A stretch of 64,000 bases of DNA from Durusdinium trenchii (taxonomy: Eukaryota > Sar > Dinophyceae > Suessiales > Symbiodiniaceae): the NCBI GenBank assembly GCA_963970005.1, contig CAXAMN010023339.1:116318-180317 (forward strand), given 5' to 3'. Made by a program: the position numbers and the translations under genes. Shown piece after piece: positions 53,049 to 64,000 of the stretch. The notes beneath the pieces were generated by a model that did no database searches, was not told the origin of the DNA, and saw nothing but the letters and a program-made list of their open reading frames with translations. Position 1 is the stretch's first letter. Every line of letters starts with the position of its first letter.

Positions 53049-56000
53049 ATGTCCAACAGCGTGTCAGAGAGTGAAAAAGAGATTCTGACCGGCTGTGTCT
53101 CTTTTTATACGCAGTGGTTTGACGTATGCGTTTGCATTCGGGTTCGTGGGCTCCATCTTGTTTCTTGTTGGCGCCAGCCCGCGTATGGACTGGTCACGCG
53201 CTGATGAATGAAGCAGAACTGCAGGTTTGCCCACATGAAGCGACTCTCCAAATGTCTATAGACATCTCCCGATGAACAGTGTAAAAATTGGGAAGATTCA
53301 CATGGAGCCAGTCATGGGATGGATCTCCAAGCGCAAGCACTCCTCGATGATGTTCCTCCGTTCCTCTACAAGCTGCGGGGCTTTTCTTGTTTTTCATGCG
53401 GTCTCGACCTCTTGAGACGGATCAGTTGCACATCAGGCCCACGTAAAAAATGGGATGATCAAAAAACTCGACCAGTCACATGGAGGTGGGTAGAAACTTG
53501 TCCCCAAGTGAGTGGAAAACTGTGCACTCCTCTCCTCCAAGTTCGGCACCCTCCTGTGACTCCTCAACCGAGCACGAGCCACGGCCGAGCCGAGCAGCGG
53601 AGCCGCCCACAAACCACGGTCGTGGGTCATCCAGACGTCAAACGAAGACTCGTTGCTTTTGGATTATAGGTGGAGATATCCTCTATAAAATCACAGGGGT
53701 CATGGTATCCCATAAAACGTTTTATGGTCCCCCCCCGTATATCCACATATATATATAATATTGACTGGTGGTTGAACTAAAAAAGCTGGGACCCCTAAGT
53801 CAAACCCTACTGTAACCCTACCAAAACCCACCCGTCACCCGTCGTTGCTTTATGTCAAATCCTGGTGGTTGAAAGTTGGAGTCTCAAGTTTAAAACAAAA
53901 GTGATATGTATTGAGGGTTCTCACCAGTTCTCACCTAGATCTAAGCACGCAACTTATTGAACAAGTTAAGTTCATGGTCACGTTCCGGTGACAACAATTC
54001 TACTTTAACATCCTTAAATACTTCTTCCATTTTTCCCCTGCAACGTCTAAAGTGAACAGGATTCGAACCATACATGGATTAGTTGCATGCACGCTTCGGG
54101 CCATAACATGTATGTAACATGTATGTATCCAACTAATACATGGATGGTCTGGGGTCCATAGATCGAACCACACCACCATGTTTCTCGAGGTGTACCAACG
54201 GCCCCTCTACTCATCTTGCCTCTGGGTTTGATGTGGAGGTTTGAGAGGTTCTTGCTCAACCCATCAGTCACTATACCGACTCTTGAGACTCTCCTGTTTG
54301 CATATTGTATGATTTCTATGTCCGCTTCATATGCAGGAAATGGATGCTTGTAATGAGGAGCTCAAGATCAGGAGCTCTTCCCGGTTTTTCCTTTCTGGCC
54401 ATTTCTGTCGACCTTTTCGTGTTGTTCGTGGAAATGATTGACATAGGCACCCCCACGCCCCAAAACGACGTGAAGTCAATAGACTTCAATCCAAACCTGG
54501 GCCCGGTCGGGTAGGGTCTCCACAGGTCTTCCAAGTCACAGGGGCTTTCCGGATTTTTTTTCGGCAGTAGTCGATCATGTTCTTTGAAGCACCATGACTT
54601 TGGTTCGCTTCCACACCCGCAACGAACGAGATGCAACAAGTAGAAAAACCACAAGTTCAGCAGTCGCATGTTTGGCTGTGAAACATCGGATTTGTTTGCC
54701 CGTCCTAAGGACATCGTCGGGAGCGAACCGTGCATCTATTTTTGCAGACCAACCGTTTTTTCACAACATGACGACTGGAGCGACACACTCTTGGGTCTGA
54801 GCGGGAACTCCAACAAAACGCCATAATAATTTCACTCAGAATAAATTCTTCCAGCCCAGCTTCAACTTGCCCTTCATCGGGGTGCCTTCGTGGTGCGTGC
54901 TGTGGTGGTTGAGCATCCCGTTGCTTCACACCACGTCTACCCATCGGGTGCTTGGCTCAAGCACCCGAGTGGGCCGAAGATCGCCGAAGTCGCCGAAGTG
55001 GCCGGTGAAGATTCCCCGGACAGAACCCTGCAGATCTCCGGGCGTGGTTCTAGAACCCACTTGAATGACCATCCACATCCGGGGGGGGTATAGTGTACCA
55101 CCTTCAAAGAACCAATACCCTGCTTGTTTTCTTTTGCTTCACCTGGGTCTCGGCTGGGGATGCTGAGATTGTGGATGTGGATTTATACCGGTTTCAGAGG
55201 TTCAATGGCCCGGGACTCCTTTTGCTTAAAGAAAAAGCATGTTTATATAAAAAACATTAAAGAACAACCTTTGGGGGATTGTGCCGTCTACTCACCATCC
55301 ACTATAAATATCAAGAGTTGGACTGTCCAATTTGGTTCTCTACTGAGGGCTCAACAGCTCAACAAGAGAATTGGACACTGCCAGGCACCTCTTGCTTTTG
55401 GAGGATGCATTGAACGCATGACCTATGATCATGGAGCCTAATGGAGCCTACAGATGCCTGAAGACCTTACCAACTACCTGCCACTTCTTTTTGGTACCCA
55501 GATGATACCCAGATGGTACCCAGATGCTGGTGGTGACTCGCGTTCAGAGCCCAAAGAAAGACCAGTTCCTCTCGAGTTGGCTGAAGACCACAACGTTAGG
55601 AGACAACGCACGCGCCGCGTGTCGTGTGAGGAGACGCACGCGCTTGCGGCAGCTCTATGAGACAGAGGAGAAGAGCTGGATTCGTCGATGTTTGTGAAGA
55701 CTTCGGTGGAGCCAAACCGGATTCGGAAGCCGTTGTTGGAACGGAATTTGAGCGGAAGACGCGGAAGGCAAGAATGAAATTCAGTTGAGAGAACAAACTC
55801 TAAGTAATATCATAATATAATTATATCGTTGGTATTTTACTGTAATGATATACCAGGGCCACCGTTTCGTGGTGTCTAAATGATAGCCCCGTCATTTTTG
55901 GGTGACCGGTGTCCATGAAGCACCCCAAACAGCACTGGTCATGGTTGCACATGACAGTCGTTTGCATCCGTTTGCATCTCTTTGCTCCCGTTTTGCTCCT

Positions 56001-59000
56001 CCAAGACCAGTGTCGTCTTCGTGGATCTCATCGGATCTCATGGACTGTTGATGGAACAGAATCCCAAGAGGCCCTAGCATAGCATCCTCTAGCCTATAGA
56101 CTTAGTAGATCCAACAATCTGTCAAGAGGGGAAGACACAACGCGGACCCCTCAAGTGTTTTTGTTTGTTTTTGTTGGGTGAGTGTGTGGTGGTTGGCCGT
56201 GAAGGTTTTGTCTCATCGGTCCTTATGCCATATGGCCGCAGACGGAGTGGGGCCCTTTCAAGAGCTGCATTTGTAAAGAAGATCTATAAGCTTCTATAAG
56301 TCTATAAGCCCATTCTTGCCCTATATTGAACACACAAACACACACACACACTGCACACACAAAGTGGCATGTCTCAAACGGCCTTGGCTCTCACAACTCC
56401 CTCGCCAGGCTCGTGGCTATGAGGCCGAACTGGCAGCCTTGGGTTTGGCCGTGCAGCGCCAGTTGAACTGAGGCACCTCAGTGCACCGGACGTGGGGGCG
56501 ACCGGACGTGGGAGCCAGACCCGGACCGTGCGACCCAGGTGAGGTTGGGCCGACGTCGACGATGTTGTTCCTCTATGTTCTCCCTAGCATGTTTAAGATA
56601 TTTTAAGATGTTTAAGATATTTTTTAGCCCAGGCCAGGATGAAAAACGTTGCTACTGTATTCATGAATTCAACTGACTGTTCTCACACGTGTACACTCCT
56701 AGCCACTTTGCTTGATATGAAGAGAACCTTCTCAACCAGCCTAGGTTATGCTCAAGAGTGTAGTCAATGAGTCAATGAGCGAATTTTGGCGGAAATATGA
56801 AGCCGGTTGTCCTGAGGTGGGATTTCCCTGCAGCATATTATGATATATTATGTATACAAACTGTTCACAAAAAGAAACATAGATCACTGTCACTTGATCA
56901 TTTTTATTTACATCTAGAGGGACTGTTTTGGTGGCTGATCTCTTTATGACCTGTTTCATTTGCCAGGTTGGATCAGTGGCAGATACGTTTGATCATTGAC
57001 GGGCTCCAATGGCGGCAAAGAAGCAAGCCAGCGCTCGCGCTGCATGGAAAGATTTTGTAATACTAAGGTCTAAGGTGGTGTCCTGCCCGGCACGTGATGC
57101 ACAATCCTCAGGAGTGGACCGGCTTCTCCAAAAAGGATGAGATGAAATGCCCAGAAAACCACCAGTTGACCCGTAGGCGGCCTTGAGGGCCGATGCGAAG
57201 GGCAGTTGCTGGCTTGCAGACATCACTGGTGTTTCACCAATCAGAGGCCCTCACAAGAGGTCGCCGCGACTTTCGAGAAAAGGGGCCCACGGAGACCAGG
57301 AATTGAATGACACATGGAATACATGGGATTTCCCCGCCGGAACCAGTGCCCAATCAGGAGAAGATACTCATGCGGCATCATCCACGTAGACTCGACTTGG
57401 ATTGTGACTCGCTGATTCACTACTCAGATGATGTTGACTTGGTGAAGGCGGTAAATTTGTAGAACCACCTGCCCTACAGCTGGTTTTCGCTTCTTTGCAG
57501 CAACGCCCAACCCAGCTATGCAGTCATGGCCAACCCTGGGCACGGCTGAACATGCCACAGACATAGAAACAAATGGCTGCTGCACATATCACATGACCCT
57601 ACCGGATTCTTTGTGACAATTCATTGATGTGCAGTAACTCGCCTGTTCTGGGCATGCGGCATTCAGCTTGTGTATGCTTGTGCTTTCAAGCATCCGATCG
57701 CTTGCTGGCCAGGATGCCAGGATCGATCGCTTCCATCAGATGGAGTGGGCTGTCCCGGCTCCAGCTGGCGCCAGGGGGAGGTGTTTAGGGCCATGGCGAA
57801 TGGCCACGGGCATGTCCGCAAGCCCAGAGCGAGTTCTTGCAAGCTCTATCAAACCATGCGTATGACAAGACGCTTTTGACAGCCAACTTCCGCGCACACA
57901 CCTGAGTACCACCTATACAGGCAATTTCAGACGCTCACCTCATAGCTTCAAAGGCCCAGACACCAAAAACATGGACCTACATTGACCCCAATTGATCGGC
58001 CGGCCAGTCCCAGCTGGGGAGACCTGCTTCTCGCTCCAGTTTTAAGCCGAGGCTCCAGCTGCGCGGAGCGGGGTGACTCCGCAGGTGGGAGAACCGGTGG
58101 GGCTCCGAAGAAGGAGCTGATTGGGCACTCTCCAAGAGCTCCAAGAAAGGGACTCAGGCACCCCTTCATCTCGGGGAGTTGTTTGAAGGTGCAGAAGAGC
58201 TTGGCCGCTTGGCCTCATCCGTGGGAATGACAGGTTGATGAAACGCCAGTTCTGAGAGATTCAATTGATCTGCTAAAATTATGTTTGGATTGTGTTCAGG
58301 TTCAGTAAATGTACAGAATAAGAAATGTTTCATTTGCGCCGCACCAAATCTGGAAGCAAGGTCGTTTGCTGATACTCCCTCAACAAAGCGGGCATTTACC
58401 CACCCAGGAGTTGCAAATGGCTTTGTTTGGAAGAAACTCTGAATCTGCGTAACATCATTCTATTGTTCAATTATTCAGGAGGGTTAAGGACTTGCAGCGA
58501 ATTGCAGCTACCCACCATGACCCAGCCATCTCCCAAATGCTCCATCTGGACGAAGATGACCCACGCCCCAAATGGAGGCCATCTTTTGCTGACATTATGC
58601 CGTAGGAGCCCCAATAGGAGCCCCCCACCCAAGAATTCTGGCTGCAGGGGTGCTGCCTAGCAGTGCTGCTGACTGGCAGCTTGGGGCAGGCGCTTCGGTC
58701 GCGTCCAGTGGGACACTGGGAGGTCCTTCTGGGCGAAGGCGGCAAGAACTGGGAGCTAGGTATGTTGATCACCGAAGCAGGTGGGATCAACATGTAGTTT
58801 AGCATTTCATTGGATTTCCAATGGACCAATGGATTTCGCGAAATCTGTCAGATCGAGAAGGAAGATGGGGCGCAGCATGCGCATGTCAACAGGGTGCTTG
58901 TTCAACATTCAGCGACTAATTGTTCTTGGAGCTTCCTTGCAAATCTCCTTCAACCCATATTCCTCATGCTTCTTCTCCGCCCAGGCCTTCACCTCCAGTT

Positions 59001-59630
59001 CGGTCTCCACCGACCGCTTTCCGGACCGGGCACGGTCCGTTCGAGCGCGGCACCCAGCCGTCCTCGCGGGGTCCGCAGCTGCGCCCAGCTCCTCGCTAGC
59101 GGCGACTTGGACTCTGCGACCAGAGGCATTGGCAGGCCGGAGCTGGTTCGATGGCTGATGGCTGATTGTTTGAACATGTTGAGCTGAAGCGGATGAGGCT
59201 AGTTTCTAGTGTCAAATGAGTTTGCGGACCGACTTTCAGAACTCACTGACTTTTTGAAGCCAGAAGAGCTGAGTAGTTTTTACCCACCAAGCCATTAATG
59301 AATTAATATACGATTAGTTATTTATGTAATTTTGTATATTGTATTTGCGATCCAAGTACCACTTGACACCGCCAGAGGGTTTGTTTTGGTGTAACTTTCT
59401 TTTTGAGCACCATACGATATCGCACCCCACAGAGTCGGCCATTCGCACACACAGCTTCGTATTTCTGGGAAGTGAAGGCGCCTGACCCTGTCGGATCTGT
59501 GTTGATGCCCATGTTTGGGAAAACCATCTAGTTCATGATGCCTTGCACTTCTCCAGATTCAAGATCCAATCAACCAGCTCGCCTGCGACTCTAGTCAGCT
59601 GAACAGCTCGCCGCCTGGACACATCTCCAG
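53049..59630. other. Mostly non-coding DNA, possible scattered exons
   Basis: No gene I can name. Exon-like readings without confirmation lie at about 54890-55075 (+; AEVAEVAGEDSPDRTLQISG), 55658-55786 (+; MRQRRRAGFVDVCEDFGG to a stop) and 56993-57226 (minus; ASQQLPFASALKAAYGSTGG). A CA-rich tract lies at about 56333-56362 and tandem TACCCAGATG phrases at 55496-55526. Confidence 0.35.
53710..53727. repeat. 18-bp perfect palindrome
   Basis: CCATAAAACGTTTTATGG is self-complementary. It sits just before a poly-C run and a TA tract. Confidence 0.9.
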
Positions 59631-60192
59631 GCCTCGCACTGTCACTGGGCGCCGCTCGCGGCGCCCGCGGAGCTCGCGGAGCGCGCGCCCGCGTGGCGCT
59701 GTGCCGAGCGCTGCCCTATGGCATCGCAGTGCTGGGCACCGGGTCGACGGCACCGGAGACCGTGGCCAGGAGGCCCAAGCTTGGTGAGGTTGGAGAAGCA
59801 CTCCAGGGATGCGATGTTCACCAGACGTGCTTGTGTATATGGCTGTGCGTCAAAACATAGGATAAGCTTGGTTGACCTACCTACATGGTTTTGGGGCTCC
59901 AGGTTTTGACCCATCCCCATATTATTGGGCGGCTTTCCAACAGTGAGGATGAACATGGTGGTCACAGATTGCTTCAAGTTTCTATCCAGGGCTTCTGACT
60001 CGTCAAGTTCCGCCAGGTGGAACAAGCTTGAACCATCATTATGTTTTCGTTGCCTAGCTGATGCTCTTAGCAACAGCTGAGAATGAATAGGGACAGCCCC
60101 GCCAAAAGTATCCTCGTAGTCGTAGAAGTACGTAGTAGTTGTAGTCTTTAGTAATTAGTCGTCGTCGTCGTGCTAGTGCTTAGTGCTAGTGC

Positions 60193-60268
<76 letters not shown>

Positions 60269-63200
60269 GGTAGTGGTAGTGGTAGTGGTAGTCGTAGTCG
60301 TAGTCGTAGTCGTACTAGTAGTAGTAGCAGTAAGTAGTATATAGTACATACAGTATTCTTGCACCCCAAAAACATCTAAAAACTATTCAGGGCCGGGAAT
60401 GCTGTTGGGAATGCATTTTATGATTCCCTTTGCCTTGACTATATATTTTGGATTGAACATTATCAGACTATATTAGACTCAGTGATTGAGCACTAAAGTG
60501 ATTACCGTAGTGCCCTTTGCTTTCAGAGCAGGGTTTGTTGTGCTTCCCAAGCTTTGAGCACTCTACCGCCAGAGCATTCAAGAGCACTTTTCAAGCACTC
60601 ATCTATGGTGCCCGCAATTGGCACCAAAATCTGTCAAGTACTTTGAAGCGCTGGAAAGGTTGGAGCTGAAGGTACCAGCTGACGTGCGAAGTGATGCGAA
60701 GTGTCTATTGTCAGAACATTATAGTTGTTTGGGGAAGCTCAAGAAAAAGGAGGTGTTCGGCAGCATGTTTACATGAGATTCTCCTGCGGAGCCCAGTGCA
60801 CCGGAAAGCGTTTGGCGGAACACTCCGATTTCGGTTTGTCACAACAGTCAGTGGCCCTTCCACTAGGTGATGTCACCCTTGAGACGTGATCACGTCCCCG
60901 ACTCATTGATCACTTATTGGCCAATGTATGCTGATGGATGTATTTGTTTGTGTTTTTTGTCATTTATCATAACGGATAAAACAAACAAGTACCATCCACT
61001 TTGTAAAAAAAACAAAAACAAAAAGAAAAAACATATACGATCAGTACAAGATGTTGTTCATAAGTGTTAACATCGTCCATCGACCCCCCCTCACGTCTCC
61101 ACTCGTCCTCTCTTTGTCTCGTTCTTCCGAGACCAAACCGTCCGAGGTCTCCAACGACGACCTCTCCGAGGTCATGGAGACCACGGACGAGTGGATCACC
61201 CAACGGACCGGCATCCGGCGGCGGCACGTGCTCCAACCGGAGGAGAGCTTGGTGTGCGGAAGGCCCAGGTCGAGCTGGCAGAGCTGTAGTGGGTCGGGGT
61301 GGAACTGGTGAATGCAGGTGGGGTTGGAAGTTCGTGAAGAACTGCAAGAGTCGGGGGTTGAACGGGGTTAGTCACGGTTAGTCGATGTGTCAGCCTTTAG
61401 AAGGAAAAAGATAGCATTCATATTAATTATAAGCAATTCAAACAACCAGAAGAGGATTGATTCGGACATGATGCGATGATTCTCTACGCTAGACGTTTCT
61501 AAGGGTTTCTAGATGGGAGCTTGTTGCTCAAAATATCTCAAAACTGGTTACGGATGTTACGGCACAAAAAGTAAGACGCATGCTGCCTACTGTACAAGGG
61601 TGTTTAGTTTCCTAGCTGCTTAGAGGTTCAGGGGTGGCACTATGGCACCCCTTGTGGGTGGCAAGGGAGCAACTGGAGTACACTGGTCAGCATTCACCCT
61701 TTGATCATGTTCTTCTCAACTCTTTTGCTGGCTTCAACACGTATTCCGTGGTTTTCCCAATCTCCAGTACTCCATGGTCCGGGCCCCTGAAACAGATCAC
61801 CATCCGAGCACTTCGGACGACCTCCTTTTCGCCCTCGTTTCGGCTCCCTTTTCAGCCCCCAAAAAAACCCGCCCCTGGTGGGCCTGGTGGTGGTGGTGTT
61901 TTTTCCATGGTTTATGTCCGGTACATCTCTCCGGACCTCTTCGAAAACCAACCAACGAACCAACGGTGGACGTTTCCGGGTTGTCTTCGATTCCGCAAAA
62001 CCGGAGAGAACGTCCCGAGGTCCTTGTCGGTGAAAGCGGCCAAGAAAGCCTTAAAGGACGCCCAGTGCCTTGCACGAAGACAGTTCGACCGTTGGCGTTT
62101 GGTGCGACCGTTAGCCGTTAGCCATCGCAAACAGAGACCAAAAAAGGCGAAGACACGGGAGCGACCGTTCTTCCTCCATGGGAGCCGTTGGGATCTGTTT
62201 GTGGAGTATGGAGTCTTAGATAGATAGACGCCAAAAATAACGTAAAGGCAACAAACAATGTTCAAGATGGCCAAGGAACATCAAGGAACAATGCATTCTG
62301 AAGTGTTAGTGTCAGTATCATTCTGATTACGCCAAGCACATACCTGCGGCACCCGGGGACACCTATTGTGGTCCAATTCCAGAAAAGTTGTCTTTTAATG
62401 TTTTCAAGCATGTTCACGTCCCAGATCGGAAGTTTGCGTCCTTTTTCATTGATGCCTGAACGGTTCTTCACGTCTCGTTCCATAAACCATCTCCAATTTG
62501 CGTTGACATGTTCCATGAAATTGTCCAGGACAACATTTCCTGTCCAATCTTCCCATATTTTTATAGTGGGCGGGAGCAGTCCACGTGACCACATTGGTCC
62601 ACATTGGGTACACGAGCCGAGCCAAGTCGTTCATCCGCTTTGGCCGCACAAAACCAGGCTCGCGCCCGAAGATGTTGATCTTTTGATCCATGCGACCTCC
62701 ACTCCGGACGATTTGTTCGGGAGTGGGCCACAGGCGACGATGGAAGTTGGATTGGATTTGATTGGACGGATGGATGGGTCATAGTTTTTGGTTGGCAGAA
62801 ACAAGAAAAACCTGAAGACATTTGCTGATTCAAGCCTGGTTTCAAGAGGGTTTACTGTATACTATAATATATAAGTGGTATTTCCTCGCCAGCTGAATTA
62901 AACACATTTACATGCACACTGGGTTGTCAAGCTTTGACGCCACCTCGTCCTGGTGTCATGCGTTTTTTGTTCTTCACACAAGATGCTGAATTCCGCCAGA
63001 GGACAGAAGACCTTCAAGTCCCACATGTTGGTTACCATTTATTACCCCAATGAATCCTAATGATCTATAGGTCCTTTTATAGAGATTTTATCCTTTGCAA
63101 CCCATTTCTTATAGAGACCATTTCTCTATAAAATGCCTGGCAGACGTGATTCCAGTGTCTTTTCGCCCAACAACTCCGCCGGTGACGTCACCGAACGTCT

Positions 63201-63272
63201 CTGCAGGTCGCCTCGCTGCTGGGCGCTGAGAGGGCGACGGCCTTTGACCTCACCGCAGCCTGCTCGGGCGCG
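59631..63272 (+). CDS. fabH: Plastid-type beta-ketoacyl-ACP synthase III, 5' part (five exons visible)
   Basis: KASIII condenses acetyl-CoA with malonyl-ACP to start type II fatty-acid synthesis, in the plastid of dinoflagellates. Five exons spell the enzyme in order. Exon A (59631-59764): an Arg/Ala-rich, transit-peptide-like stretch, then [15 protein letters not shown]. Exon B (61147-61251): [20 protein letters not shown] and then [15 protein letters not shown]. Exon C (62009-62064): [15 protein letters not shown]. Exon D (62658-62733): [20 protein letters not shown] then GSGPQ. Exon E (63207-63272): [20 protein letters not shown], where the TGC at 63261-63263 is the active-site cysteine. 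The family's spacing is kept across the D/E joint only if exon D ends at a GC donor (CAG|GCGACG). The exon C start is uncertain by four codons. The catalytic His and Asn exons lie beyond the window, as may the signal-peptide exon upstream. Confidence 0.92.
60150..60335. repeat. Compound trinucleotide microsatellite in a fabH intron
   Basis: Runs of TAG, TCG, TGG/TAG and TAGTCG units follow one another between 60150 and 60335 within the first visible fabH intron. Open frames through it encode only poly-Thr, poly-Leu or poly-Arg and are not genes. Confidence 0.95.
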
Positions 63273-64000
63273 GTGCGTCCGCGTCCGCGTCCGTCCCAGG
63301 AGGTCGAGGTGCGAGGTGCGAGGTACGCGGATGAGGTGATGAGGTGCGTGCATGGTGAAGGTGGGGAGCTTGGTGTTTGAGGCCTGAATAAGAGGGCATG
63401 AAAGTGGTTGATGGTACTAAAATGTCAACATGGAAGGAACATGTCAGACTGGCAGTAATGTACAGAATCCTGGCATATCCCTTGTTCTTGTAGCCCCAGA
63501 GTGAGTTAGAGGTAACAGAGCCTTTTTCAATGTTCCGTACTGCGGAATGCTGCAATTACCAAATCCAGTCCATCTTACTTTCCACAGTTCTAACGTAGTT
63601 CTACCTTCAAAAAACTCGAACTCCTGAAATTGCATGTCCTTTCACCTGCTGTGACGGGGAAACAATGATCTAAGGCAGACCATCTTTGGTCAGGTCCTTG
63701 ATAAGGTCACTGATGACTCAGAGGTTGCTGGTCCACCCATATTTTTAGCAAGTGTTTTTTTTGCCAGGACATGTTGTGGTGGTCTTTAGACCCTGGGTGC
63801 CCCCAGCCTCCATGTGTTTTCTTCTACCGAGGTATTTCAGCGCCATTCCAGTGGTCGGAGCATACCGTATACCTTCGTACATATGGATGGTAATTGATGA
63901 AGAAGAACAGTCTGCGTGGTTTTTGTTGGCCCCCCCATCACCACACACACACAGTGTATTTCTATATATATATATATATATCCACATGTTTTTCGTTGGT
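63273..64000. other. fabH intron or downstream sequence
   Basis: Follows the exon with the active-site cysteine. It starts with GTGCGT and CG-rich short repeats (63274-63345). No continuation of the KASIII reading (expected FV..L then GADVLS-like motifs) is seen before the window ends. CA and TA tracts lie at 63942-63980. Confidence 0.5.

Noticed and set aside
54047..54075. tRNA-like T-loop (GGTTCGAATCC on the minus strand)
   Set aside because: The flanking bases do not form the five-pair T-stem, and no acceptor stem, D-arm or anticodon arm can be placed.
54949..54966. Spliced-leader-like 3' end (TTGGCTCAAG)
   Set aside because: The match is part of a local inverted repeat (GTGCTTG..CAAGCAC), and the rest of the dinoflagellate leader (CCGTAGCCATT) is absent. 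A shorter match near 3006 and a near match at 47264 were dropped for the same reason.
60148..60375. Poly-Leu/Arg and poly-Thr proteins on the minus strand
   Set aside because: They are translations of the trinucleotide microsatellite.
61634..62227. 197-codon + strand ORF as a separate gene
   Set aside because: Only its [15 protein letters not shown] part is meaningful, as a fabH exon; the rest is intron read-through.

Overview
The window looks like dinoflagellate nuclear DNA, most likely from a photosynthetic dinoflagellate of the Symbiodiniaceae type. Several things point there. Genes are cut into small exons spread over kilobases. Some introns fit only if they start with GC rather than GT. 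There is a multi-exon ketoacyl-ACP synthase III gene of plastid type. A ubiquitin-like/ankyrin ORF, many simple repeats and small foldback elements are present. A LINE-type retrotransposon carries a cytosine DNA methyltransferase, an arrangement I know only from dinoflagellate and charophyte retroelements. The assignment is by inference; no rRNA or spliced-leader gene is present to confirm it.

Layout. Positions 1-4263 hold two exon-rich stretches on the + strand: a phase-consistent four-exon gene ending at 1009, and a lysine-rich, acidic gene of unknown function at about 1438-4263. A ubiquitin-like/ankyrin-repeat gene lies at 7227-8129. A lone exon sits at 9937-10002. The last exon of a glycogenin-like (GT8) glycosyltransferase is at 12960-13200, followed at once by a truncated retroelement RNase H piece (13412-14109) and a 505-bp insertion between 18-bp direct repeats (14389-14893). 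From about 15 to 33 kb the DNA is mostly non-coding, with foldback elements, minisatellites, an approximately 85-bp degenerate satellite and a few exon candidates.

The centre of the window (33102-43138, minus strand) is an apparently full-length retrotransposon of about 10.0 kb between 18-bp target-site duplications. It encodes three long overlapping frames. The first is a DNA cytosine methyltransferase fused to a C48-like cysteine protease and a conserved tail. The second is an ORF1/gag-like protein with a CCCH zinc finger and a coiled coil. The third is a 1880-residue protein with endonuclease, reverse transcriptase, CCHC and RNase H domains. The element appears to have landed at the inner edge of a small palindromic element.

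From 43.2 to 64 kb the DNA is again mostly non-coding, with a foldback element, isolated exon candidates, a 10-bp array, a 53-bp tandem array broken by a 10-N assembly gap, and a two-exon OTU-like gene (52165-52957). The window ends inside a KASIII (fabH) gene whose five visible exons (59631-63272) run from a transit-peptide-like stretch to the active-site cysteine; the rest lies beyond the window. Apart from the retrotransposon, whose parts form one mobile unit, the genes show no sign of acting in one pathway.
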